Source: Streptomyces sp. SID8352 (GTDB lineage: Bacteria > Actinomycetota > Actinomycetes > Streptomycetales > Streptomycetaceae). Taken from it: a stretch of DNA of 44,471 nt. The notes under the pieces are model-generated. The model was not told where the DNA came from and ran no database searches. It saw only the letters and a program-made list of their open reading frames with translations. The position numbers and the translations under genes are program-made. Shown piece after piece: positions 1 through 7,999 of this stretch; the stretch's first letter is position 1, and each line of letters begins with the position of its first letter. The stretch is taken from contig NZ_WWGX01000035.1 of assembly GCF_009862265.1 (NCBI RefSeq), positions 274,947 through 319,417 of the forward strand, in the 5' to 3' direction.

Positions 1-26
1 CGGGCGGCCGTCTCGACGGCCGCCCG
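1..26. terminator. Terminator-type perfect hairpin
   Basis: Two 12-base arms (1-12 and 15-26) are perfect reverse complements around a TC centre. The stem is almost all G+C and has no T tract, as is common for actinobacterial terminators. It probably ends a gene lying left of the window; that gene is not visible. Confidence 0.6.
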
Positions 27-767
27 CCACGACAACCGCGGCGGAGAAGGGCGGGCATCGCGCCATCGGCATCCGGCGGGGACGCATCCTCCTACCAGCC
101 GTGTCAAGACCTCTCGTCACGTCAACCTCCCGCAGCGATATGGCTCCTTGAGCAGCCGAGAAGTTAGCGTTCCGCTTGACCATGCCGCTGGTATGGAGAC
201 TCGGCATACGTCAGGGGGCGGTGTGGGCCCGGAAGCTCACTTACCCGATCAGAAGACGGACATGGGGATCCCTCCGGTGATTGCCGGGAGATCCTCGCTG
301 CCGGATCGTTCCGTTGGAATCCCGCCCCTCAGACGCCGCCCGTGATCGGCCGGCCCTCCGGAAATCCCGTCGGCGAACCCACGCGCGGTCCACGGCCGGT
401 GATCTCCCGGCACGTCCGGCGGAGCGCCGACGCACCCTCCGATTCCCGCTCACCGCTGAGGAAACTCATCCGTGAACACTGGATCCCCGAGCACCCCGCC
501 AGGAATTCATCCCGATCCGTCCATGGCCGACGGAACGCGTCTCGAACGGTTCGCCCGGTACCGGCTCACAACGCAGCCCGCCCGTGCCGACCGGGACGGG
601 AGGACCCGCATGTCCCGCGGTGAAGCCGCGGGGAGTGCGGCACGGGACGGCCGGCTCACCCCGGCCGGAACCGCGCGGACGACGACGCGGGGCGTCCTTC
701 CGCCCCCGCCGCGCACAGGGCCGCCCGCCCCGCGCACCGCCCCGGGGCCGTCCGGCGGGGAGTGCCC
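27..767. other. Long leader region without a recognised gene
   Basis: No convincing gene is seen in these 741 bases. An open frame from a GTG at 472 through an ATG at 523 has moderately coding-like third positions, but it lacks a ribosome binding site and resembles nothing I know. The stretch presumably holds the promoter of the oxidoreductase operon; I could not pick a credible -35/-10 pair. Confidence 0.4.
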
Positions 768-2855
768 GTGAGCATCGCACAAGTCCCCGGAGCGTGCCCG
801 CTCAACTGCCCGGACGGCTGCAGCTGGCAGGTGACGGTCCAGGACGGTGAGGCCCTCACACTGCGCGGTACCCCGGACCACCCCTACACCAGGGGCACCT
901 TGTGCGTGAAGGTCAACAAGTTCCTGGAGCACACCCGCGCACCTGACCGGCTGCTCCACCCCCTGCGACGCACCGGCCGCAAGGGAGAAGGGCGCTTCGA
1001 ACGCATCAGCTGGGACACCGCCCTCGGCGAGATCGCGCGGCGGCTGACGGAGACCGTCGAACGTCACGGCGGAGAGGCGATCTGGCCCTATCAGGGGACC
1101 GGAACGCTCGGCTATCTCCAGGGGCTTCAGGGGCGGGCCGGCAGCAGGCTCTGGAACGTACTCGGAGCTTCGCGCCACGACATGACGATCTGCTCGGTCG
1201 CCGGCCTCACCGGACTCCGGTACACACTCGGCACGAGTACCGGGATCGACCCGGAGAACCTGGTGCACTCCCGGCTGATCCTGCTGTGGGGCAGCAACCC
1301 GCTCACGACCCACCACCACTTGTGGAAGGTGATCCAGCGTGCGCGGCGCGAGGGCGCCCGTGTCATCGCCATCGACCCCGTCCGCAGCCGTACGGCGGCC
1401 CAGGCCGATGAACACATTGCACCCCTTCCGGGCACGGACGCGGCCCTCGCCCTGGGCCTCATGCACATGGTCCTCCAGGAGAAGGCCGAGGACCGCGAAT
1501 ACCTGGACACCCGCACCGTGGGGTGGGAGGCGTTCCGGAGGAGAGTGCTGGAGTTCACCCCCCGGCGCACGGCACAGGAGACAGGGGTGACGGAGGAAGA
1601 GATCATCCGGCTCGGGCGGCGCATCGCCGACACCCGGCCCACCGCCATCCGGGTGTCGCAGGGCATCCAGCGTCACGCCGGGGGCGGCGCAACCCTGCGG
1701 GCCCTCGCCTGTCTGCCCGCCGTGACCGGCGACTGGCGGCGTCCCGGCGGCGGTCTGCTCTACACGACCGACGGCTACTTCGGCGGCAACCGCGAGGCCC
1801 TCTACAGGGACGACCTGCTGAGCCGTCCCGTTCGGAGCCTGTCCATGACACGGCTGGCCGAAGGACTGCTGGAGACGGACGATCCGCCCGTGGCGGCACT
1901 CGTCGTCTACGGGGCCAATCCGCTGGCCAGTTCCCCCCATCAGAACCGGATCCGCCGGGGCCTTGCCCGGGAAGACCTGTTCACGGTGGTCATGGACCAC
2001 TTCCAGACCGACACCGCCGACTACGCGGACATCGTGCTGCCCGCCACCATGCAGCCCGAGCACCTGGATCTGCACGACGGCTACGGCCACCTGTACATCA
2101 CCTGGAACGAACCGGCGGTCGCCCCGCCGGGGGAGTGCCTGTCCACCACCGAGACCTTCCGGCGCCTGGCCCGGGCCATGGAGCTGACGGAACCGGCGCT
2201 GTACGCCAGCGACGAGGAACTGGCGAGCGAACTCCTCGACTCCCGGCACCCCTCCCTGGCCGGCATCACCATGGACGCGCTGCGCGACAGAGGATGGGCA
2301 CGGCTCTCCTATCCGGAACGGCATGTGCCCTTCGCGAACGGATTCCCCACCCCCAGCGGGAAGCTCGAATTCCTCTCGGAGACCGCCCGGGCGGACGGCT
2401 TCGACGCGATGGCCGGCTACGTCCCGGCGGCCGAGACGCACGACACCCGACTCGCGCGGTCGTTCCCCTTCGTCCTTCTCTCCGTGGCGAACCACTTCTT
2501 CCTCAACACCGTCTTCGGGAACAAGCCGGCGCTGCGCCGCCGGGCCGGCCCGCCGTATGTCGTGCTGCACCCGAAGGACGCCGCGGCGAACGGCCTCGCG
2601 AGCGGTGACCGTGTCCAGGTGGCCAACAGCCGAGGCGCCTTCGAAGCCCTGGCCACGATCGACGATGCCGTACGCCCGGGCGTCGCCATGACGACCAAAG
2701 GCCACTGGCCCAAGCTGACCGACGGCTCCGGCCCGAACGCCACCGTCGACGAGCGGGACGCGGACATGGGCGGCGGAGCGGTCTACCACGACAACCGTGT
2801 GCGGATAACACCACTGCCTCCACGCGGGGGCGACAGCAGTGAGGACTGCGGATGA
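768..2855 (+). CDS. Molybdopterin-dependent oxidoreductase (DMSO reductase superfamily)
   Basis: About 695 aa. The N-terminus carries four cysteines (C10, C14, C18, C46) in the C-x3-C-x3-C-x27-C arrangement that binds a [4Fe-4S] cluster in this superfamily. The molybdopterin-binding body follows, with TICSVAG near residue 140 where the molybdenum ligand usually sits (perhaps C142), and LLWGSNPLTTHH near 172. A molybdopterin-dinucleotide-binding domain closes the protein, ending in a DMGGGAVYHDNRV motif. There is no Tat signal, so it is probably cytoplasmic. I place the start at GTG 768, five bases after GGGGAG, rather than at GTG 762. The stop overlaps the next gene (ATGA). The substrate cannot be read from sequence; partner genes suggest an amino acid or N-heterocycle derivative. 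Confidence 0.88.
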   Translation: MSIAQVPGACPLNCPDGCSWQVTVQDGEALTLRGTPDHPYTRGTLCVKVNKFLEHTRAPDRLLHPLRRTGRKGEGRFERISWDTALGEIARRLTETVERHGGEAIWPYQGTGTLGYLQGLQGRAGSRLWNVLGASRHDMTICSVAGLTGLRYTLGTSTGIDPENLVHSRLILLWGSNPLTTHHHLWKVIQRARREGARVIAIDPVRSRTAAQADEHIAPLPGTDAALALGLMHMVLQEKAEDREYLDTRTVGWEAFRRRVLEFTPRRTAQETGVTEEEIIRLGRRIADTRPTAIRVSQGIQRHAGGGATLRALACLPAVTGDWRRPGGGLLYTTDGYFGGNREALYRDDLLSRPVRSLSMTRLAEGLLETDDPPVAALVVYGANPLASSPHQNRIRRGLAREDLFTVVMDHFQTDTADYADIVLPATMQPEHLDLHDGYGHLYITWNEPAVAPPGECLSTTETFRRLARAMELTEPALYASDEELASELLDSRHPSLAGITMDALRDRGWARLSYPERHVPFANGFPTPSGKLEFLSETARADGFDAMAGYVPAAETHDTRLARSFPFVLLSVANHFFLNTVFGNKPALRRRAGPPYVVLHPKDAAANGLASGDRVQVANSRGAFEALATIDDAVRPGVAMTTKGHWPKLTDGSGPNATVDERDADMGGGAVYHDNRVRITPLPPRGGDSSEDCG

Positions 2856-3841
2856 AATTCAGGCAACTGGGTCGCAGCGGGCTCCAGGTCAGCGAGATCG
2901 CCTACGGCAACTGGCTCACGCACGGCGCCCAGATCGACGACGACCAGGCCGTCCGGTGCGTCCACGCGGCGCTGGACGCCGGAATCACCACGTTCGACAC
3001 CGCCGACGTCTACGCGGGCACAGCCGCCGAGGCCGTGCTCGGCAAGGCACTGAAGGGCCAACACCGCGAATCCCTGGTGATATCCACCAAGGTGTTCTTC
3101 CCGACCGGTCCCGGGCCGAACGACGGCGGCCTGTCCCGCAAACACATCACCGAGGCCGTCAACGGCTCACTGAAGCGGCTCGGCACCGACTACGTCGACC
3201 TGTACCAGGCACATCGCTTCGACCACCGGACACCGCTGGAAGAGACCCTCAGGACCTTCGACGACCTCGTCCGGCAGGGCAAGGTCCTCTACATCGGCGT
3301 CTCGGAGTGGACCGCGGACCAGATCGCACAGGCCGTCAAACTCGCCGGCCAACTGGGACTGGACCGGTTCGTGTCCAACCAGCCCCAGTACTCGATGCTC
3401 TGGCGTGTCATCGAAGAGGAGATCGTGCCCCTGTGCGAACAGGAGGGGCTCGGCCAGATCGTCTGGTCGCCCCTCGCCCAGGGCGTGCTCACCGGCAAGT
3501 ACCGGCCCGGGCACCCCCCGCCCGCCGGATCACGGGCCGCGGACGAGGTCGGTTCCGGCTGGGTGAAGACCTTCCTGCGGGACGAGGTGCTGGAGAGGGT
3601 GCGGCAACTCGCCCCCATCGCCCGGGAACTGGGCCTGAGCCAGGCACAGCTCGCACTCGCCTGGACACTGCAGAACCCGAACGTCGCCGCGGCCATCGTG
3701 GGAGCCTCACGGCCGGAGCAGATCGGCGAAAGCGCGAAGGCCGCAGGCCTCCGCATCGAGCCGGCCCTGATGCGCCGCATCGACTCCGTCCTCGGCCCGG
3801 TCGTCGAGCGTGACCCGGCCAAGGTGGACAGCGCCGAGTAA
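2852..3841 (+). CDS. Aldo/keto reductase
   Basis: 329 aa, the usual length for the (beta/alpha)8 NADPH-dependent family. The catalytic tetrad is complete: D49, Y54, K80 and H121 (in DTADVY, STK and YQAHR). The C-terminal NADP-binding segment with IVGASRPEQI is present near 286-295. It most resembles the voltage-gated potassium channel beta-subunit-like group of general carbonyl reductases. The ATG overlaps the stop of the molybdoenzyme by four bases, so the two are translationally coupled. The physiological carbonyl substrate is unknown. Confidence 0.9.
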   Translation: MKFRQLGRSGLQVSEIAYGNWLTHGAQIDDDQAVRCVHAALDAGITTFDTADVYAGTAAEAVLGKALKGQHRESLVISTKVFFPTGPGPNDGGLSRKHITEAVNGSLKRLGTDYVDLYQAHRFDHRTPLEETLRTFDDLVRQGKVLYIGVSEWTADQIAQAVKLAGQLGLDRFVSNQPQYSMLWRVIEEEIVPLCEQEGLGQIVWSPLAQGVLTGKYRPGHPPPAGSRAADEVGSGWVKTFLRDEVLERVRQLAPIARELGLSQAQLALAWTLQNPNVAAAIVGASRPEQIGESAKAAGLRIEPALMRRIDSVLGPVVERDPAKVDSAE

Positions 3842-3880
3842 CCCCGCCGCCCGCATTCCACCCGACCCCTGAGGACATCC

Positions 3881-5011
3881 ATGACCTTCACCCCGTTCGA
3901 ACTGCTGGAATGGCAGGGGAGACTGGGAGCCACGGCCACACACAGCCTGGCCGACAGCGGCTGCCGGCCGATCCGGCTGCGCGACCTCGTGGACAGCGAA
4001 CAGTCCCTGAACCGGCTCCTCGACAGTGAGCTGAGCTATCCCCCGACCTGCGGCACCACCCGGTTGCGCGCTCTGATAGCGCAGTGGCACGCCGGGAGCG
4101 CGGACCACGCCTCGGAGGTCATCGTCACGGCCGGGGCGGCAGAGGCCAACACGGTCGCCGTCGAGACCCTCATCCGGCCCGGGGACCATGTGGTGACGAT
4201 GTCACCCGGCTACCGTCAGGTCTGGGGCGCCGCCCGCAACCAGGGCGCCGTCGTCGAGGAATTCCCACTGGACCCGCAGCGCGGCTGGCGCCCCGACATC
4301 CCCGCGCTGGCGGACATGGTCCGACCGGACACCCGAGCCATCTCGGTGACGAACCCCAACAACCCGGCGGGCATCATCCTCACCGATGAGGAGATGGACG
4401 CCATCGTCTCCATCGCGGACCGCGTGGGTGCATGGATCCTCTCCGACGAAGTGCACCGTGGCACCGAACTCCGCACCGAGGCGGTCAGTCCCACATTCCG
4501 GGGGCGTTACGACCGGGCCGTGTGCGTCGGCAGTCTCTCCAAGGCATTCGGCATGCCGGGTCTGCGCCTCGGCTGGCTGATCACGCCGCCCGTCCTCGCA
4601 CCGCGGCTTCGGCAACGGCACGAATACACCACTGTCTCCGCCGCCGGCCCGGCCATGGCCCTTGCGGAACTGGCACTCGCCCCCGCCACCCGCACCCGGC
4701 TGCTGGACCGCTACCGCGGCTTTCTCCGCGAGAGCTGGACCCACATGCACCAGTGGGTCGCCTCCCATGACCAACTGCTCTCGGTCGTACCGCCCCAGGC
4801 GACCTCCCTGGCCTTCGTCCGCTACCACCTCGACGAGCTGACCAGCACCGAAGTCGCCGAGGCACTGCACGCCCGCGGCGGCGTGCTGGTCGCTCCCGGC
4901 GCCCACTTCGGCACCGAGCACCATCTGCGGTTCACCTACGGCCAGGAACCGGCCCACCTGCTCGCAGCCCTGGAGAAGACCTCGCACATTCTGAAGGAAC
5001 TGAGTGCGTGA
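3881..5011 (+). CDS. PLP-dependent aminotransferase, class I/II fold
   Basis: 376 aa, fold-type I. Visible motifs are NPNNPAG at 158-164, the pyridine-nitrogen aspartate in SDEVHRG (D189), and the PLP lysine in GSLSKAFGMPGLRLGW (K221). The overall pattern resembles the MalY and capreomycidine-synthase type group more than housekeeping aspartate aminotransferases, so it could catalyse a beta- or gamma-replacement or cyclisation rather than plain transamination. GAGGA lies 7 bases before the ATG. It starts 39 bases after the aldo/keto reductase and overlaps the next gene by 4 bases. The specific reaction is not known. Confidence 0.85.
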   Translation: MTFTPFELLEWQGRLGATATHSLADSGCRPIRLRDLVDSEQSLNRLLDSELSYPPTCGTTRLRALIAQWHAGSADHASEVIVTAGAAEANTVAVETLIRPGDHVVTMSPGYRQVWGAARNQGAVVEEFPLDPQRGWRPDIPALADMVRPDTRAISVTNPNNPAGIILTDEEMDAIVSIADRVGAWILSDEVHRGTELRTEAVSPTFRGRYDRAVCVGSLSKAFGMPGLRLGWLITPPVLAPRLRQRHEYTTVSAAGPAMALAELALAPATRTRLLDRYRGFLRESWTHMHQWVASHDQLLSVVPPQATSLAFVRYHLDELTSTEVAEALHARGGVLVAPGAHFGTEHHLRFTYGQEPAHLLAALEKTSHILKELSA

Positions 5012-5940
5012 ACCCCGCAGCCCTGCCGCTGATCGACGCCGAGGAACTGGCGCGCCGCCTGCCCGTGCCACGAGCCGTACAGGCAGTGGAGCAAGCCCTG
5101 CGCGCAGGGCTGGACCCCGAAGCGGACATCCCCCGCACCGTGCTCGACGTCGACGCGGGCCAACTGCTGCTGATGCCCTCCACGACGCCCTCCTCCACCG
5201 GAGTGAAGATCGCCGGAGTCGCACCCCGCAACCCCGCCCGGGGGCAGCCACGCGTCATCGCCTCCTATCTCCTGATGGACGCGGCCATCCTCCGCCCGAC
5301 CGCCCTGATCGACGGCACCGCCCTGACCCTGCTGCGCACTCCCGCGGTTTCCGCCGTGGCCGTGGACCATCTGGCGGTGCCCGACGCCGTACGGCTCGTC
5401 GTCTTCGGGGCGGGCCCCCAAGCATGGGGCCACGTGGAGGCGATCCGGGCCGTGCGCCCCGTTCTCTCGGTCGGTGTGATCACGCGACGGCCGGAGCGGG
5501 CGGCGGATCTGGTCGAGCACTGCCGGAAGAGCGGCCTGCACGCGGATACGGCCTCCTTGGATGCCCTCGCGAACGCCGACATCGTGGCCTGCTGCACGAC
5601 TTCGCGCACCCCCCTGTTCACCGCCGCGGACATCGCACCCCACGCGGTGGTGGTGGCCGTCGGCTCCCATGAGCCGACGGCCCGGGAGGTGGGCACCGAC
5701 CTCGTCGCCCGGGCCACGGTGGTCGTCGAAGCGCGCACCGCCGCGCTGAGGGAGGCGGGCGACATCCTGATCCCGTTGCGCTCCGGCGACATCGGAACCG
5801 AGGCGATCGCGGGCAACCTGTCCGAACTCGTCCGCGGAGCGGTGGACGTCACGCCCTTGAGGCCGAAGCTCTTCAAGAGCGTGGGCATGTCGTGGCAGGA
5901 CCTGGTGATAGCCACCGCCGCGGTCAACGGCTCCTCATGA
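5008..5940 (+). CDS. Ornithine cyclodeaminase / mu-crystallin family imine reductase
   Basis: 310 aa, starting at a GTG that overlaps the aminotransferase stop. It has the family's substrate-binding lysine (GVKIAG, K67), an aspartate in LIDGTALT (D102), a Rossmann GAGPQAWGH motif from residue 134 and the C-terminal FKSVGMSWQDL motif. Family members include ornithine cyclodeaminase, alanine dehydrogenase and delta1-pyrroline-2-carboxylate or thiazoline reductases. Next to an aminotransferase, reduction of a cyclic imine or reversible keto-acid amination is more likely than true ornithine cyclisation. This is inferred from context only. It is the last gene of the operon. Confidence 0.85.
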   Translation: MNPAALPLIDAEELARRLPVPRAVQAVEQALRAGLDPEADIPRTVLDVDAGQLLLMPSTTPSSTGVKIAGVAPRNPARGQPRVIASYLLMDAAILRPTALIDGTALTLLRTPAVSAVAVDHLAVPDAVRLVVFGAGPQAWGHVEAIRAVRPVLSVGVITRRPERAADLVEHCRKSGLHADTASLDALANADIVACCTTSRTPLFTAADIAPHAVVVAVGSHEPTAREVGTDLVARATVVVEARTAALREAGDILIPLRSGDIGTEAIAGNLSELVRGAVDVTPLRPKLFKSVGMSWQDLVIATAAVNGSS

Positions 5941-6115
5941 GCGGCCCCATGGCCCGGCCCCACGCCCGGTGAGCCACCGCCGGGCGGCCCGCTGTCCGAG
6001 GAGGGACCGGCGAGCGAAGCCGGTACCCCGGTCCCCACCGCCCGGTCCTCGCGACCGGTCCGCGGCACCGGGCAGAATGGGGGGCGATCACCAACCTCCA
6101 GGAGACGGACGACCC

Positions 6116-7003
6116 ATGGAATTCCGCGACGACGTGGATCTTGATGCCTCCCAGGTCGACGACCGCGGCAGCAGCGGCGGCGGCGGCATACCCGGCGGCG
6201 GGCTCACCATCGGCGGCGGCCTCGTCGGCGTCGTCGTCCTGGTCGTCGCACTGTTCCTGGGCGTCGACCCGGCCGGTCTCCTGAACGGCGGCGGCTCGGA
6301 CTCCACCGCCTCGCAGCCGGGCGAGAACCTGAACGAGAAGTGCCGGAAGGGCAGCGACGCCAACCAGTCGGAGAAGTGCCGCGTGGTGGGCGTCGTCAAC
6401 AGCATCCAGAGCTACTGGCAGGGCGCTCTTCCCGAGCACTTCCAGCAGACCTACGGCAAGGCCGGGACCACGCTGGTGTCCGGCACCTGGAGCACCGGAT
6501 GCGGCCGGGCCACCTCCGCCATGGGCCCGTTCTACTGCCCGGCCGACCGCGGCGTCTATCTCGACCTCGGCTTCTTCCGGGAACTGGAGGACCGCTTCGG
6601 CGCCAAGGGCGGCCCCTTCGCGCAGGCGTACGTCATCGGCCACGAGTACGGGCACCACGTGCAGAACCTGCTGGGCACCATGAACCGCGCCGGCCGGGAC
6701 CGCACGGGAGCCGACAGCGGCTCGGTCCGGCTGGAGCTCCAGGCCGACTGCTACGCCGGGGCCTGGGCCAAGAACGCCGTCACCACCGGCTTCTTCGAGG
6801 CACCGTTCACCGACTCCGACATCCGCGAGGGACTCGACGCCGCGGAGGCCATCGGCGACGACCGCATCCAGGAACGCACCCAGGGCCGCGTCGACCCGGA
6901 GAGCTGGACCCACGGCAGCTCGCGGCAGCGGGTCCACTGGTTCACCACCGGGTACACCACGGGCTCCCCGGCCCGCTGCGACACCTTCACCGGCGCCGTC
7001 TGA
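6116..7003 (+). CDS. Membrane-anchored neutral zinc metallopeptidase (YpfJ/KPN_02809 family)
   Basis: 295 aa. A short cytoplasmic Gly/Ser-rich N-terminus is followed by one transmembrane helix (about 35-52), then an extracellular peptidase domain. The zinc site HEYGH is at 176-180 (H176, E177, H180), and the third ligand is probably E207 in LELQADCYAGAW; this second motif is typical of the family. Four cysteines (C76, C88, C129, C141) could form disulfides outside the cell. The ATG at 6116 is chosen because AGGAG lies 11 bases upstream and the frame upstream is not protein-like. It stands alone, with 175 bases from the preceding operon. Confidence 0.88.
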   Translation: MEFRDDVDLDASQVDDRGSSGGGGIPGGGLTIGGGLVGVVVLVVALFLGVDPAGLLNGGGSDSTASQPGENLNEKCRKGSDANQSEKCRVVGVVNSIQSYWQGALPEHFQQTYGKAGTTLVSGTWSTGCGRATSAMGPFYCPADRGVYLDLGFFRELEDRFGAKGGPFAQAYVIGHEYGHHVQNLLGTMNRAGRDRTGADSGSVRLELQADCYAGAWAKNAVTTGFFEAPFTDSDIREGLDAAEAIGDDRIQERTQGRVDPESWTHGSSRQRVHWFTTGYTTGSPARCDTFTGAV

Positions 7004-7512
7004 CCGCGCCACCGGGCCCCGGCCGGTTCCCCCGGGAGTGACGCGCTCCCCGGCGACCAGCAGCAGCCCGCACCCGGGCCCCCGGCCGGCGGCGCCGTGC
7101 GCACCGGAGCCCTGAAGGGCATGACAAGCAGCCCGTGCTGATTCACGCCGGAGTTCTCGCTCCGCGGCACCGGCCAGGTGCCACGCTCCGCGCCGTGCCG
7201 CCTGCCGGGCACCGGGCCGGTCGCGGCGTTCTCAGGACAGTGCGCACGACGGCCGGGGACAGGCCTGAGGCTCCACCGCTGCCGTGGCCCGCCGGTCTGG
7301 GCGCGCGGCTGCGGGGGGTCCCCCTCAGGGCTGTCGTGGCGGTCGGGGAACAGGCTGCCGCTGAGCGGGACGACGCGCACTTCGCCTTCCTGTCCTGAAG
7401 GGACGAGCGGCGGTGACGGCGCCGGGCGGGATGCGGGCCCGCCCGTCGTAACGGGCGGCGGCGCGGGCCCGCCCGTTCAGGGCATGTAATGGGTGAATGT
7501 GGTGAACGCTCC
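7004..7512. other. Intergenic stretch with direct and inverted repeats
   Basis: No gene is recognised in this stretch. Its right part contains a 14-base direct repeat (GCGGGCCCGCCCGT at 7433-7446 and 7463-7476). Between the copies lies ACGGGCGG (7451-7458), which can pair with CCGCCCGT in either copy, giving two mutually exclusive 8-bp hairpins. The element lies just upstream of the acetyltransferase promoter and may be a terminator for read-through from the left. Confidence 0.5.
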
Positions 7513-7518
7513 TATACT
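7513..7518 (+). promoter_or_regulatory. -10 element of the acetyltransferase gene
   Basis: TATACT is a near-consensus -10 box in an otherwise very GC-rich context. A start point about 7 bases downstream would coincide with the ATG at 7526, suggesting a leaderless mRNA. No good -35 is visible. Confidence 0.5.
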
Positions 7519-7525
7519 CCGTTGG

Positions 7526-7999
7526 ATGCGGCCCATGACGATCAGACGTGCCCTCGCGCACGACGCGCAGCACCTCACCTCGCTGATCCAGCGGTCCGGC
7601 GCCTATCGGGGGCAGTACGCCCCGATCATCGCGGGGTACCGGGTCACAGCGGAGTACATAGCCCGGCATCAGGTCTTCGTGGCCGTCGGCTCATCCGGCC
7701 GGGTACTCGGCTTCTACTCCCTCGTTCTGGACCCGCCGGAGCTGGACCTGGCGTTCGTCGCGGACGAGGCGCAGGGGCTGGGCGTCGGCCGGCGCCTGAT
7801 CGGGCACATGGTCGGCCGGGCCGGTGAGGCGGGGGTGACCGGCGTGCGCGTGGTGGCCCATCCACCGGCGGAGGACTTCTATCTGCGCATGGGCGCGCAG
7901 CGGGTGGGGACGGTCGCCCCCTCGCCCCCGAAGGTCGCCTGGGAGCGACCGGACCTGCGGTTCACCATTCCGGCGGGGCGGGGGGCCGCGCTTCGGTGA
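7526..7999 (+). CDS. GNAT family N-acetyltransferase
   Basis: About 157 aa from the ATG at 7526 (a second ATG at 7535 is possible; neither has a ribosome binding site). The fold shows an N-terminal TIRRALAHDA strand and helix, a central LDLAFVADEAQGLGVGRRLIGHM segment that matches the acetyl-CoA pyrophosphate-binding motif (Q/R-x-x-G-x-G/A), and a C-terminal DFYLRMGAQRVG segment. These are typical of single-domain acetyltransferases. The acceptor is unknown. Its last 38 bases overlap the end of the convergent DUF885 gene. Confidence 0.88.
   Translation: MRPMTIRRALAHDAQHLTSLIQRSGAYRGQYAPIIAGYRVTAEYIARHQVFVAVGSSGRVLGFYSLVLDPPELDLAFVADEAQGLGVGRRLIGHMVGRAGEAGVTGVRVVAHPPAEDFYLRMGAQRVGTVAPSPPKVAWERPDLRFTIPAGRGAALR

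Noticed and set aside
507..2789. 760-residue open frame opposite the molybdoenzyme gene
   Set aside because: It is the complement of a well-supported gene. Such long antisense frames arise from GC3 bias, and its protein has no family motifs.
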